A DNA stretch of 64,000 bases from Silene conica (GCA_029255685.2 CM055312.2:54656202-54720201); one strand, 5' to 3'; positions 43,301 to 55,240 are shown, counted from the stretch's first letter. Translations and numbers: made by a program. Notes: a model not told the origin generated them from the sequence alone.

Positions 43301-44525
43301 CAAAACGGAACCCCATGGCCCTAATGAAATTACCAGTAGATAATGTAGAAATGTTTCGGAAGAGAGAAAATAGCCAAAATGGCAGGAATGTCCCTCTCAA
43401 GTTCAAGCGTGATGGATGTAAAAACAAACCTAATTTATTAGAATCAAATCAAATATAAAGAAAAGCCTTTCAATAAAGTAAAATCTAATTCAATCCTACA
43501 TAATTACGATTCCAAATAATGCTGCTAAACAATTACTACACCGTATGCGAAAACGCTAATTGAACAAACCTAATACAATTTCCACAATTATTGTTCAATG
43601 TATACAGCTCAAATCTAACAACAGAACAGTAAATTACACCGTAACATCCCTAATTACACAGAAAACAACAGAACAAAAGCCCTAATTTAATGTTACACAT
43701 ACAGTATCCGATTAAATGATGCGTGCACAACTGAACAAGCATAAATTACGTACATTCAAATCAAACTGAAATGAAATCAACCGCAATAATCAAAACAAAT
43801 TAACGAAATCATTAACGAGACAAAAAAACAGAGTTACATACGCGAAAATCGGCAATTAATCGAATTGAACCGATTGAATTGAATCTAGAGATTCTAGGTT
43901 TTGAATTCAATTGAGTGAATTACAAGTGGTAGAGTGCGATAAGATTAAGCAAAACGAGATGAGAGTTTGAAGAGACGATACTGAGGCAGGAGTTTATGAG
44001 AGCTAAGTAATTGAGATGAGAAGTAAGCACACATAACTGAGAATATGAAACGATGAGTTTTGAAGGTAAAAGTTGAAAAGTGATGTGTTTGGTTACTATT
44101 CATTATGAATAGTTAGTTGTGTTGCTCATATTTTAGTAAGGAAATAGATTTTTTTGCGTCATTTCTTTTCAAAAACGATGCAATTACTGTTTACTATTTG
44201 CATCATTTGTTGTACGAACTGATGCAAATTATTTTTATTTTTTAAAAAAAAATCGCTACCGAAACTTCGGCATCACCTCCCCTATAAAGCGGATACCTAA
44301 AAAGCCAAAAATTTAAAAACACCTGCTTTAAAATATCCAATCAAAGGACACTACATTTCATTCGATTAACGTTCCAAATACAATCAAAAGTACAAAAAAT
44401 CTCACAAACGTCTTAGTTACTAAGCTAATCTATACTAAATGTTTTCTAAACATCTTGTAAAGTTACATAAAACTGTATATCAATCCAAACTCGATGCCAC
44501 AAACCTAAAACAACTCAACATCTCA
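40353..44525. other. Noncoding stretch in CACTA-3
   Basis: I can support no gene. Sequence at 43840-44050 looks like a plant 5' leader read on the minus strand, so a second captured gene start is possible, but no matching exons were found. GCGTCA-type repeat words lie at 44145-44215, and CTTCGGCATCACC text follows at 44262. Confidence 0.4.
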
Positions 44526-46515
44526 ACCAGACGTATCAAGCTTTTCAGAATCTTTTGCATCCTTCGCAACTGCTTTCTTCTCCTGATCTAAAGCCCTCTA
44601 CTCATGGTAAGAAAAGGATGGCATTAGGTACACGTATTTCATATTCCATATAAGAACAATAGCGTGTAACAATGAACAACCAGAAAATTATGCAATTGCA
44701 AGCAAGTAATATGAGAGTAATATTACAAATTGCAGGTGTGTAATATGAGTACGAGGACTGTAACAAAACTTTGGGCCCGATACCTGGAAAAAAAAATCAT
44801 AGTGAGTGTAATAAATAGCTTAAACTCAGTACATTATGCAATTGAAGGTGAAACGATGACGAAGTACGAGACATAGCATAATTCAAACGGTGCAATTGAA
44901 GGTGGAACAGAGAAGACGAAGGAAACAGAAACAAAATCTATCATATTTCCATTGTTGTATGCAATATAGTATGTACTGTGATTGTAGACTAATAGGGATT
45001 TTAGGTCACAGTTTACAAATATAGCAGCTCATGGGTGAAAACACAGGCAGTCTTGAGAGAGGCAAAAAAATGCATGAAGTGTAGTAGTTATATACATCAT
45101 ACCCTGGAAACCAGCTGCTTTCTGTGAAGTGTCACAGTCTCATGTACACAACCATATGGGTTTACATATGTACCAAGAGGGCCCTCGTTAGACATTATCA
45201 ACAAATCACTTCGTCGGGTAATTACAATCTGAATAAAACAAGATGAAAAAGATGCAAGAAATTAGACATGCTTATTAATAAAATTTGGCAAGACGAGAGG
45301 CAATTATATAATAAAGGCACGGAAACTGGAATATATTCCTGTAAGAAAGTTGAATGGTCGTAATAGAATTTGTGGTAAACCATACACTTATTAAAACTAA
45401 GTTGACTTGCATCTCACTCTGAATAACAAATCACACCTATGTAGTTATACCCATATGACAATAAGCAACTTTGCAAATTTGGAACCTACCTCGGCTGTAG
45501 TACCAACATTTGCAAACCTTAGTCTTCTAGTCTCAAAATCCTTGTAAACAAGAACCTACACAATTCATACAGAAAAGTATCATTTATGTACAAACATTTG
45601 GACTATTAGGAATCCAAGTATCAAACGGAACAAATTTTCAAGGAAGGTATTGCCTAATTGACTATTAAAAGCAAGAATAATCAACTGCCTAGCTAACTTC
45701 CTACTTCATGGATATATCAAGTGTCCAACACGACATTGAAGGATTAGATGGCTAAGTAACCCATACCTGAGCATTTTCCATCTGACACTTCTCTAATCAG
45801 TGATAGAGAGGGAAATTGGTGTGACATAATAAAATTAGAGACTTCTGAGTTAAGCATTTAGTGTGTGTTTTTTTAGAGTTTGGTCCTTTTATCTCAAACA
45901 TCTCTCAAGTTCAGTTAGAAAGCGCTCAAGACCTTTCAAAGTTATGATAAAAAAATTGTTTGAAGACATACGACCCACTCATATCCTCATTTTTAAGACA
46001 GTCCTAGAGTCAAGCTTATTTCCATTCCAACTAAAAAAGAGTAATCATAGAGAACGACAAGAATACAGACATGATGCATAACTAGTAAGGCATACCATCG
46101 CAGGCAAAACCAAACCAAAGCTCCACAATGAAGAAAATAAGTCCTATCCCCTTTTCTAATATATATAAAAATAAAAAGAGAGAAAATAAAACATGTAAGG
46201 GGACACGAGAATACTTAACAATATTAAGACTATTGAGTTTGAGGAAAAGGAAAAACGATTAGCACATGATAAACGAGAGAACCTTCAAGATAAAAAGGGA
46301 TAATCAAAATGGTGTCGTTGTCCACTGAACTCATCGGATGTTGAGTGTCTTCCACATCTGAAAAATTAAACTTCGATAATTAAAAATTCAGTTTGCATTA
46401 TCAGAAGAAAATAACATGTGGTAGAGGATTAACATGCCTACCAACCAAATAGGTATGCAAAGAAGCCAAACAGGTATCGAATGTGAATTCACCCATTGAA
46501 CCATTAGCACGCTCA
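44526..46515 (-). pseudogene. CRBN-like: CEREBLON (CRBN)-like gene remnant: LON-domain and CULT-domain exons
   Basis: Minus-strand exons with splice sites, in order. 46515-46442 gives GEFTFDTCLASLHTYL (human CRBN: NFDTSLPTSHTYLG). 46357 to about 46280 gives DVEDTQHPM and, one frame on, FYLEG. 45555-45490 gives VYKDFETRRLRFANVGTTAE (human QFGTTAE, LON-like domain). 45229-45103 gives RRSDLLIMSNEGPLGTYVNP and YGCVHETVTLHRK (human [21 protein letters not shown], CULT thalidomide-binding domain). A tail QEKKAVAKDAKDSEKLDTSG lies near 44526-44590. CRBN is the substrate receptor of a CUL4-DDB1 ubiquitin ligase. Large parts are missing, including the rest of LON, the DDB1-binding helices and the second CULT zinc pair, and there is at least one frame lesion. 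It is a dead copy, probably captured by the surrounding CACTA-like element. Confidence 0.75.
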
Positions 46516-46639
46516 CTTGAACAAAAAAAAGAACATGAAACACAGAATATTAGGTCAGAGATTAGTGATAGAAGGCCATAAGTGTACAAACACAAACTGA
46601 AAGGGAGTATAATGTATAGTGAAATATAAACTTGCTACA

Positions 46640-46965
46640 GGTTATACAGAGACTGCTGGACTGTCCAAACCTTTGGGTACACCGCTATTGGCTGCTACAA
46701 TTGGCTCAGATCTGCTGGAACTCCAATAGTGTGGTACAATGCTGTCTGGAATGAATGTGTGTTACCTAAACATCAATTCATGGGGTGGTTGGTTGACATA
46801 AGGCCTTAAGAACCGCGGATAGAATGCTGATGTATGACATTGGACAGGACGACAGGTGTTCCCTCTATCAACACGCTGTAGAATGCAAAACACACTTGTT
46901 TTTTGAATGCGTTTACAGCAAGCAGGTGTTAGCATGGCTACACCAGCGGCTTTGCGTCTTTTCTC
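46640..46965 (+). pseudogene. LINE 3'-end remnant (zf-RVT region)
   Basis: The plus strand reads GYTAIGCYNWLRSAGTPIVW, YNAVWNECVLPKHQFMGWL, RPLRTADRMLMYDIG and HLFFECVYSKQVLAWL with frame changes. This is the zf-RVT module found after LINE reverse transcriptase. No RT or endonuclease is nearby. It is inserted between, or just upstream of, the CRBN-like exons. Confidence 0.78.
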
Positions 46966-47645
46966 ACCAAAAAAAGGAAACAAAATGAAGCATGGGAAGC
47001 AAGGAGCTTAAAATAAAAAAGAAGGCAAATCGATGGCTGAAGCAGCGGTTTCCTTTGTTTCACCAAAAAAAAGAAACAAAACAGTAGGAAGGCAGAAGCC
47101 GGAATTAGTAATGTGCGGCATCAAGTCGTCAACACTAAATCCTCAAAAACAAGCATCAAACTGTTGAAAGTCTGAAAAAAAAATTGAGGAATGTACTGCA
47201 CTATATCTATACTGTAACCAATCAGAAAATTTTGACTGATATTTTCACAACTTTGATCAAGTCTGGACTGTGGTTTAGCATTAGTGAGACATCGACTTTG
47301 ATAAATACAGTAGAAAATAGTCGCTTTAATAAATCAGACCGCGACCATAAATTTAAGAAATGATGTTCAAAGTTTACGAAGGTTGATCATCAAAATCAAA
47401 TGCTTAATATACAGATGACATTAAAGCAGTACAGTACCATTGTCCCAATATGTCAATAACACACAGTAGGATGAAATTAAGGCGAAATGAATGCTTACCG
47501 AAGAGAGAAATGTCGTCGTCTTGGAAAGCTGGTACTTGTACAAAGGGCTGATGACAATAATCAACATAATTAATCATCATTCAACAACTAATATAATATC
47601 GTGAAGCTCCCTTATGTAACTCGCAATGAAAACTTATTTCTAAAC
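46966..47645. other. Noncoding stretch with a duplicated phrase
   Basis: No gene. The phrase TTTCACCAAAAAAA.GAAACAAAA occurs twice (about 46963-46985 and 47058-47080), pointing to a small local duplication. Confidence 0.4.
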
Positions 47646-47747
47646 GGCCGAGGAGCGAGAGGCTAACTGTATATAACAACAAGTCAACAACACTATGGCC
47701 GAGGAGCGAGAGGCTAACTGTATATTGCAACAAGTCAACAACACTAT
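47646..47747. repeat. 51-bp tandem duplication
   Basis: GGCCGAGGAGCGAGAGGCTA starts at 47646 and again at 47697. The two 51-bp units differ at only a couple of bases. Confidence 0.92.
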
Positions 47748-47775
47748 GTCATACTATGTGCAGAGTATGTAATGT

Positions 47776-47815
47776 ACTCCCTCCTTCCCCATCATTTGTT
47801 TAACTTTGATTAAAT
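47776..47815 (+). repeat. Stowaway-like MITE end (fragment)
   Basis: TACTCCCTCCTTCCCCATC resembles the CTCCCTCCGTCCC end of Stowaway MITEs. No opposite end was found within a few hundred bases. Confidence 0.35.
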
Positions 47816-48116
47816 TACCCCCTCACGAATAAAGAAGTAAAAATATAACTGGGATGGTATATTCTATCTCGGACATGCAGCGAATACAAACCTGAATTTG
47901 AAGGTAAGCAAGGGTTGATGACTTGAAGGTAAGCAGTGGTTATGGGTACTATATACCACATGTGGAACCAGAGGAACAAAGGTAGACATGAGCAGAAATT
48001 AATCATTCCAAACGTATTGCGAATATTATACTGGAAGAAGTCAGGTCTAGGATACGAAAACAAGGGTCTGCCATAATCCAAAGAGCGAACTCAGATTGGC
48101 TGAGGCAAAATACCTT

Positions 48117-48240
48117 GAACCCTAAATTTGACTTAACCCTAACCCTAAAACGAGTAACGTTTGCCCAAATACACTGATTGAAACAGAAGCACCAGCAATC
48201 AAATCTCCCTCAATTTGACTTAACCCTAACCCTAAAACAA
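48117..48240. promoter_or_regulatory. Duplicated telo-box cluster
   Basis: TTGACTTAACCCTAACCCTA followed by AAAC occurs near 48128 and again near 48214. AACCCTAA telo-boxes are common in plant promoters of growth-related genes. Here they lie upstream of the minus-strand CRBN-like remnant, so they may be its captured promoter. Confidence 0.5.
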
Positions 48241-48574
48241 TTCTAGATTTACCTTCAATTCTTACTAACAAATCAATTACTACACAAAATTGTATGTAAA
48301 CAACAATAATAAGACTTATTAAAAGAACTTACAAAAAAAATTAACTAAAAACCATACCAATATCAAATTAGGAATTAGATGAGTAGAAGAGTACTGAGAT
48401 GGCGACACTGGAATCGGTGGCGAGCGTTAGTGGGTCGACGGTAAATCGTTGGTGTGGTGTGGTAGGGTGTGGATTGTAATGAGGGAACAGGGGAAATGGG
48501 TCGGCGGTAGGTCTCACGTTGTTGAGCTTCGAAATAATGAAGGAGGAAGTGAAGTCTCATGTTTAATATGGGAA

Positions 48575-48655
48575 TGGTCAAATACATCGGTTTTACTTAG
48601 AATTGATGTATTTGAACCAAATACATCAGTTTTGTTGAGAACTGACGAATTATAT
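48575..48655. repeat. Right-hand CACTA-3-type subterminal repeats
   Basis: AAATACATCGGTTTTACTTA and AAATACATCAGTTTTGTTGA, each followed by an inverted partner (AATTGATGTATTTG, GAACTGACGAA). The same words occur at 40065-40270. Confidence 0.75.
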
Positions 48656-48994
48656 ATGACACGACTGTCGCAACCCTATCAAAAATAAACCAACTGGTCC
48701 CAAACTAATGTAGTAGAGGCAGTTGGGTATCGAATCCACAAGGAGAAGAGAATTCTAAAAGTTCTTATAAACTTGCTAAGTAACCAAATTGGGGGTGTTT
48801 GTAATTTATCTATGTTGGGAAATGTGTCCTCAACAATAGTGCGATCACGACAATGATGAAATCATTATCATAAATCTTATGAAATGAATATGCAAGGGAC
48901 GATCCAATATTTGATATAGTCAACTGACCAACATTAATCGGTAATGATTGGCTGACTAGATTTTGACATTAGTGTCGTATGACGGTGGTGTTCA

Positions 48995-49450
48995 CACTAC
49001 AAAACAATGCTCTGTTTGCGACGGAATTTTCCGTCGCACAAAGGGTGAAATCCGTCGCAAATGATGTTTTTGCGACGGATTTGCGACGGACTGCGTCTGT
49101 CCCATATTTTTGTCGCAAAAAGTTAATTTGCGACGGATTTTTCCGTCGCAACCTTTTTGCGACGGATTGACCACTCTTTGCGACGGATTGACCTTGACCA
49201 GAAGTCAAGGTCAGTCAAGATTTGCGACGGAATTTCCGTCGCAAATGGTCCTCTTTGCGACGGATTTTCCGTCGCAAATCTTGATTGACCTTGACTTCTG
49301 GTCATAGTGAGTCAAGGTTTGCGACGGAAAATCCGTCGCAAAGAGGCCCATTTGCGACGGATTTTCCGTCGCAAACCTTGACTGACCTTGACTTGTGGTC
49401 AAGGTTTGCGACGGAATTTCCGTCGCAAATTGAGACATTTCCGTCGCAAA
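48995..49450. repeat. CACTA-2 left subterminal array
   Basis: About twenty TTTGCGACGGA or TCCGTCGCAAA words, mostly as face-to-face pairs GCGACGGAATTTCCGTCGC, alternate with a second inverted word TTGACCTTGAC / GTCAAGGTCA. These are likely binding sites of the tnpA-type protein. Confidence 0.9.
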
Positions 49451-49697
49451 TACCTGTGTGATTTTCCGGTTTCAGCCCTTTTTCCAGCTCCCCATTTCCA
49501 TTGAAATGATTCATTTTTTCCCTTTTGCATGATCTGTAAACCTGCAATTTCAGAAAAACGACCCAGCAACAAAAACTTGTCGGAGACAAGGGTTTTTAAT
49601 ATCTCTTTTCATAACTAATAAGAAAGTTTTACAAATGATAATCCAACTCAAAACTAAACATAGTCCGCGGTACATCAACTAAACAACCTAATGAAAT
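49451..49697. other. Spacer between the CACTA-2 left array and the tnpA-like gene
   Basis: Probable 3' untranslated region of the minus-strand gene. No other feature is seen. Confidence 0.5.
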
Positions 49698-51310
49698 CTA
49701 TCTAACGGTCGTGTCGGTGGGCTGTGGGGTGGCGAAATGACTGGCCGCCCTAGCATTGTCGCCGCCATCATCGTCAAAGTCGCGTCTCGGCTGAGAAAAG
49801 CCTCCCGGGTTGCAGCTCTGAGTAGTGAACTGCGCCCCCTGTTGACTTAAGTATTCTTCAATTGCCTTCAGCCTTTGGGATGTCTCGAGATCGTTTTGTC
49901 TTAGCTGAGCATTCTCTCGAAGAACTTTGCCGAGGATACCTGCAATGAATAGTCAAACATGATATTATATTCATTTAGTAAACGGTTAAATAATTGGTTA
50001 GTTTTAAATTTTAATAAACTATAAAATACAAACCTGGGGTGTATTGTGACTGGGTCCCAGCACTTGAGTGGCGACGACGCTCGTAAAGGACTGGGGCTGC
50101 ATTTCCCATACCGAGTATCAACCCTTTCTTGTTGAAACCGCCGTGTTCTTCGAAGTAGATCTCGTTGTCGTCGATATCTTGCTCCGGGATCCCTTCACTT
50201 ATCATTTTGTTCTTTCTTGAAAAAACTTTTTCCTACAAAACAAAAATAAAATGTTATTAGTATACGTTAATTAATTAGTAAACCAAACTACTAAAATATA
50301 AAGAAAAGTTTCTGTTAACTTACAAATAGTGCTTTGGGTTTCGTTGATAGCCAACCCTTTTTAGGATGTTTTTTGGTCTTCTCAAGCAACTTCAAGGCCG
50401 ATGGTACATCACTCCCATCTTCTCCAGCCTGCAATTTAAATCCAACCACAGTTGTTGAAAAAAACATTCAAGATTATCAAAGGGTGAAAATTATTGAAGA
50501 CAAGAAAAAGTGAAGTAAAAACTAAACAATTACCATTTCATCCATCATCTGTAGGGTGTTTTTACGACCCATAATGTGAGTACCTAAGGCCTTGCCCTTT
50601 TCGGTACTTCCCGACATCCGGTTGGTCTTGTTTTTGTCGGATTTCTCTTGGAATTTTGGATTGTCCTTTCTACCCTTAAGTTCTTCAAAAATATCCGCCG
50701 GTATCCACTGCGGCCTTTTCTCCGCTGGTTTCTGCATAGCGTAGTGGATTCTTTTGCGAAGGCGGTCTTTCATCATGTCTTCCCACGCCGACCTAACCGC
50801 TGCTCTATCACGAGGGTGAAAGGTAACTTTTTTCTGTTTCAAGAAAAAAAATAGTTAAATAAATATGAAACAATAAATAGGTAATAAATAATAAAACGGA
50901 AATAGGTAGTAAACAGTTAATAAATACCTCAAACCAATTCCACCACTCTTCCTTAATGTAATCCGACGCTTCTGACCAGTTGGGCGCATACTCCTTGTAG
51001 TTGCAAATAATGGTCTGTGTTATAAGAGTAGAAACGTCTTTGTCACTGAACCTGAAAAAGAGTTAAATGTGAAAATAAAATAGTCAACAAGTAATCATAT
51101 TATAATCAATATATACGTATATATAATCAATTACCGTAAACAAATAAGATACTTACCACTTGGCGCCTTCGTAATCAGTCGGATCGAGGTGTATTCGATG
51201 TGTAGGCGGCTGAGTCTCAGGTACAATCTCGTCCTCATCATGATTAGCTCCCGATCGTCCTCCCTCAGGCTGACGACTACCACCACCTCGTCGTCTTCCG
51301 CCCGGCATAT
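49698..51310 (-). CDS. CACTA-2 tnpA-like gene (plant transposase Ptta/En/Spm, Transposase_24 type), six exons
   Basis: Exons inferred from splice sites: 51310 to about 51158 (MPGGRRRGGGSRQPEGG, ends GCCAAGTG/GTAAGT); about 51053-50930 (FSDKDVSTLITQTI, EYAPNWSEASDYIKEEWWNW); 50837 to about 50534 (FHPRDRAAVRSAWEDMM, RPQWIPADIFEELKGRKDNP, KNKTNRMSGSTEKGKALGTH); about 50430-50324 (GSDVPSALKLLEKTKKHPKK); about 50233-50034 (NEIYFEEHGGFNKKGLILGM); 49941-49698 (GKVLRENAQLRQNDLETSQR, end TDTTVR). The core WIP...NK.NR...G..H.GRK matches the plant transposase family that binds CACTA subterminal repeats. Each junction has GT-AG borders. The final exon has a short coiled-coil pattern and a Gln/Asp-rich tail. 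No stop or shift was found, so it may be functional. Confidence 0.75.
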
Positions 51311-51469
51311 TATTATCAAACTAATATAGCAACAATTAGAAAGAAATGCTTTACGTAATTAAAAACTTGAATAATAAGATTAATAAGATAATTTCATTGA
51401 CATTAAGCCATACGGCATCTACAATAATTTCAACAAATACAAGATTATCGAATCTAATAGATAGTAGTC

Positions 51470-54400
51470 CTAATCATCATCTTCATCATCACCACTTGAA
51501 CAATTTATTCCTACATCCTTACAAAGAGAATCTATAATATCTTCATCTTCATCCTCATTCTCATCCTCATACTCATCCTCATACTCATCCTCATACTCAA
51601 CCTCGTCCTCGTCCTCGTCCTCATCCTCATGTTGCCTCACTGTCACAATTTGAATGTATTCTGGTTCCTCCACAATTTCATCTTCATCTTCTTCTTCTAC
51701 TTCAATTGGTGACAGTATTGTTTCACCATTAGTAACATTTTCTTGAAAGAAAGATTCATCAACGGGGGCATCGACATGTGATCTAGCCTTGGTTTTGAAT
51801 ACCGCTGACCATTGACTTTGATCCCTTTTTATACCTGGATAAGGACTATAGTAGACTTGTTCCACTTGATATGCCAACACAAATGGGTCGTACTTTGCAA
51901 ATTTTCTACTCCGGTTAACATCCACAAGCTTATATTCCTTATGCACTTGCATGCCTCTTTCGGAGTTATCTAGCCAACTACATTTGAACAAAATGACTTT
52001 GTAAGTGCTTTGTGGGCCTGTATAAGTCATTTCAACAATTTCGTCAAGGGTCCCATAGTAGTCAGCTCCTTCAGTGGAACTCACACAAACTCCATTGTTA
52101 ATTGTGCACTTTTCCAAATCTTTTCCTTGAATGAAAGCTCGAAATTTGTAGCCATTGATGGAATAGCGTTTCCATGTTCTAACTCTTCTTGAGGGACCAT
52201 TTGCTAAGGCAATTAGAACTGGATCTTCTATATTAGTAACCTGAGATCTAAACCATCTGGGAAATCTTGTTTCATATTTTTCCCAAACATCGTTGCCTAC
52301 GACACATTCAGGATGTTCTCTCATGATCAAATTTTCAAACAACCTATATTCAAATTAGGGGAATTATTAATTTTTGAACAACTAATAATTATGAATTCAA
52401 GTATAAGAATTTAGATTCACCACTTACACTTCGTTTCGTTTCAATTCATCAGAATCGCAGTTCGATAAAACGTAGAGGTGTGCACGCTCATATTCGTTGT
52501 CCTCTAAAAACCTTTCACGACATTTTCCAGAAGTTGTGCCATCATGATCTTGAAATATCTCAGGCAAGTTAGATTGTGTCGGCTTTTTTGAACCAACGTC
52601 AAGGTCCTTTGCCTTGGTGTCTATATGATCTTCAAAGTATAGGGAACAGAAATTTGCTATTTCCTCAATTAAATATGCATTACATATAGACCCTTCAACA
52701 TGAGCTTTATTTTTGATTTTCTTTTTCAAATGATTCAAAAACCTACAAACAAATGAATTTAGAATGAAAAATATGATGAAAAATATGTATTATGTAATAT
52801 AAAGAATTGAATAAGGATGATATTACCTCTCAAAAGGATACATCCACCTATATTGCACAGGACCACCCACTTTTACTTCATAGGGCAAATGAATAGGTAG
52901 GTGTTCCATTGAGTTGAAAAAAGAAGGTGGAAGGATTTTCTCTAATTTGCAGATAATCTCCGCAATGTTATTTTCGAGACTTGTAATTTTTTCAATCTGT
53001 ACTGATGAAGTACACAAATCTCTGAAAAACTGACTAATTTCAGTTATAGCATTCCACTCATTTTTTGGAAGAAGATGTCTCAAAGCAACTGGGAGTAATC
53101 GCTCCATGAAGACGTGACAATCATGACTTTTCAAACCGTGTATCTTCAATTCATTCATATCGACACACCTTCTCAAATCTGAAGCATAACCGTCGGGAAA
53201 CTTCAGTTTGTATACCCATTCACATAGGACCTTCTTTTGTTCCTTTTTCAAAACGACCGAATCCCCTTTTCTTCTACTCGAACAAAGAAGTAACATGTCT
53301 TTCTCTGCATTTGAGTTTAATTTCGTTTTTCCTTTCACGTCCATGACGGTGTTAATTATTTGCTCGAAGAAATTTTTCTCAATATGCATGACATCAAGGT
53401 TATGTCGAATTAGTAGCGTGCTCCAATAGGGAAGCTCCCAAAAGATGCTTTGTTTCCACCACCCAATCCGTTTCCCTTTAAGCAAATTCAGATCACGTTC
53501 AGATCCATCCACAATTTTCGGTAGATGTTTGACACAATCCCATACGTCATTGCCTGTTAACCTCTTCGCAGCAACATCGTGCTCAACTTTCCCTTTTCTA
53601 AAATGCACCTTATCGTTACGAAAAACATGATTCCTGTCTAAAAACTGTCGATGACAATCAAACCAACTCCATTTTTTCCCATGTTGTAGCCAAATTGACT
53701 TAGTCTCATTTTTCATACAATATGGACATGCATGCTCACCTTGGGTTGTCCAACCAGATAACATGCCATATGCAGGAAAGTCGTTTATCGTCCATAGGAG
53801 TGCGGCTCTAAGATCAAAGTTTTGCTTCAGGGAAACGTCATAGGTTAAGATCCCCGTCTCCCATAATTGCTTCAACTCGTGAATAAGAGGCTGCAAATAG
53901 ACATCAAGGTTTTTCTTTGGATTGTGGGGACCGGGAATAAGTAATGTTAAGAGCATAAACTGTCTTTTCATACAGAGCCAGGGTGGTAAATTGTATGGAG
54001 TAAGTATCACCGGCCAACATGAATATTGCTTCCCAAATTGACTAAACGGTGCGAAACCATCAGTGCAAAGTCCAAGACGGACATTCCTAGGCTCAGATGC
54101 AAAATCAGGATGCAGCCGGTCAAACTGTTTCCAAGCCTCCCCGTCACTTGGATGAGACATTGTTCCACTAACACGAGGGTTTTCATAATGCCAACGCATT
54201 TCGCCCGCGATGTGCTTTGTGGCATAAAAGCGTTGCAACCGTGGTCCTAATGGAAAATAAGTTAAGAACTTTTCGGGAACTCTTTTGCCATTTGCATTTT
54301 TCTCTAATTTGTACCTATTCGTACCACATTTTCTACACTTATCAAGGTGAGCGTCGTCCATCCAGAAAAGCATACATCCTACCGAGCAGGCATCTATCTT

Positions 54401-55081
54401 CTGATGGGGAAGTTGAAGAGCTTTAAGAATTTTTTTGGTTTCGTAGTAGTTACGCGTCATAAGATTATTTTCAGGAATCATATCTCCGATATATGACGCA
54501 AAACCATCTACACATTTTTCAGCTAAGTTGAATTCACATTTTAAAGTGATCAACCTTGAAGCCGACTGTAGCAATGTCATACGACTTCCTACATAAAGAG
54601 GTTGTTCGGCATGTTTTAGCATTTGGAAGAAAGCTAATACATTAGGATTTGGAGATTCATCGACTACCTCGGCGTTTAGAGCATCTTCCCTAATTTGATC
54701 AATGCTATCGCGTAACGCATCTTCCACCATATCTCTATAAGGATTGTCGGAGTGCATTGATGATCCTCCCTCTTCCTCAACGGAGAATTTCTCTCCGTGA
54801 CACACCCAATCGTAGTAGTTATCACAAAACCCTCTCAAACCAAGGTGTTTCCGTACATCTTGCTCAACTAAATACTTTGTATTCTTACACTTAGAACATG
54901 GACACCTAATTTCTCTATTCCTAACGTATTCGTCTTGTTGCTTAACATAGTTAATGAATTCATTAACACCAATTACGAAATCCTGCCTTATTTTTTTCCT
55001 AGAATCCAACCTTTCATACATCCATTTTCTTTCTAATCTCTTCATAGTAAATCTACATATTTTAACAAACAATAACAACAA
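51470..55081 (-). CDS. CACTA-2 tnp2-type transposase, three exons
   Basis: Exon 1 (55081 to about 52827) encodes about 750 residues. It has an N-terminal transposase-associated domain (WMYERLDSRKKIRQDFVIGV, with CPCSKCKN and HLGLRGFCDNYYDWVCHGE). The TNP2 domain follows (CMLFWMDDAHLDKCRKCGTN, VRLGLCTDGFAPF, LLIPGPHNPKKNLDVYLQPL, WTTQGEHACPYCM, LDVMHIEKNFFEQIINTVMD). The DUF4218 region is next (GLKSHDCHVFMERLLPVALR, IHLPYEVKVGGPVQYRWMYP). Exon 2 (about 52742-52430) and exon 3 (about 52346-51470) continue in frame across GT-AG borders. Exon 3 has DUF4216 (EIVEMTYTGPQSTYKVILFK, FVLAYQVEQVYYSPYP) and a strongly acidic C-terminus of Asp/Glu repeats. The more likely start is the internal Met at 55045, before KRLERKWMYE. 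It is probably the catalytic transposase and looks intact. Confidence 0.88.
51500..51630 (-). repeat. Coding repeat for an acidic tail (GATGAGGAT-like units)
   Basis: The plus strand shows tandem TCATCCTCATACTCATCCTC and TCGTCCTCGTCC units. On the minus strand they encode alternating Asp, Glu and Tyr (DEYEDEYEDE). It is an in-frame minisatellite that could vary in length. Confidence 0.85.
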
Positions 55082-55225
55082 CTAATTAACAACAACAATT
55101 AAATAAAAACTACATATATATATATATAACAACAACTAACAACAAAAACTAGTTAACAACTTATTAACAACAATAACAATTAATTAACAACAACAATTAA
55201 ATAACAACTACATATATAACAACAA

Positions 55226-55240
55226 CTAACAACAACAACT

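Larger units (their letters stand above)
39903..48665. mobile_element. CACTA-3: gene-fragment-bearing CACTA-like region, right end not seen
   Basis: Starts CACTAGTACAAAAATCCCC, a CACTA-type end, followed by dense GCGTCAGTT / AACTGACGC words (39925-40340). The same kind of words (AAATACATCAGTTTT, AACTGACGAA) reappear at 48575-48655 just before Athila C, and a weaker set at 44145-44215. I infer one element whose right terminus was lost at, or displaced by, the Athila C insertion. It could also be two elements, or a 450-bp non-autonomous copy ending TTACTAGTTG near 40352. Inside are CEREBLON-like exons and a LINE remnant. Confidence 0.5.

Noticed and set aside
48117..48240. True telomere or chromosome end
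   Set aside because: Only two short runs of AACCCTAA exist, embedded in ordinary sequence.
48969..49589. Multiple short frames with repeated ATE/PSQ motifs at the CACTA-2 ends
   Set aside because: Artefacts of the GCGACGGA / TCCGTCGC repeats, present on both strands and at both ends.
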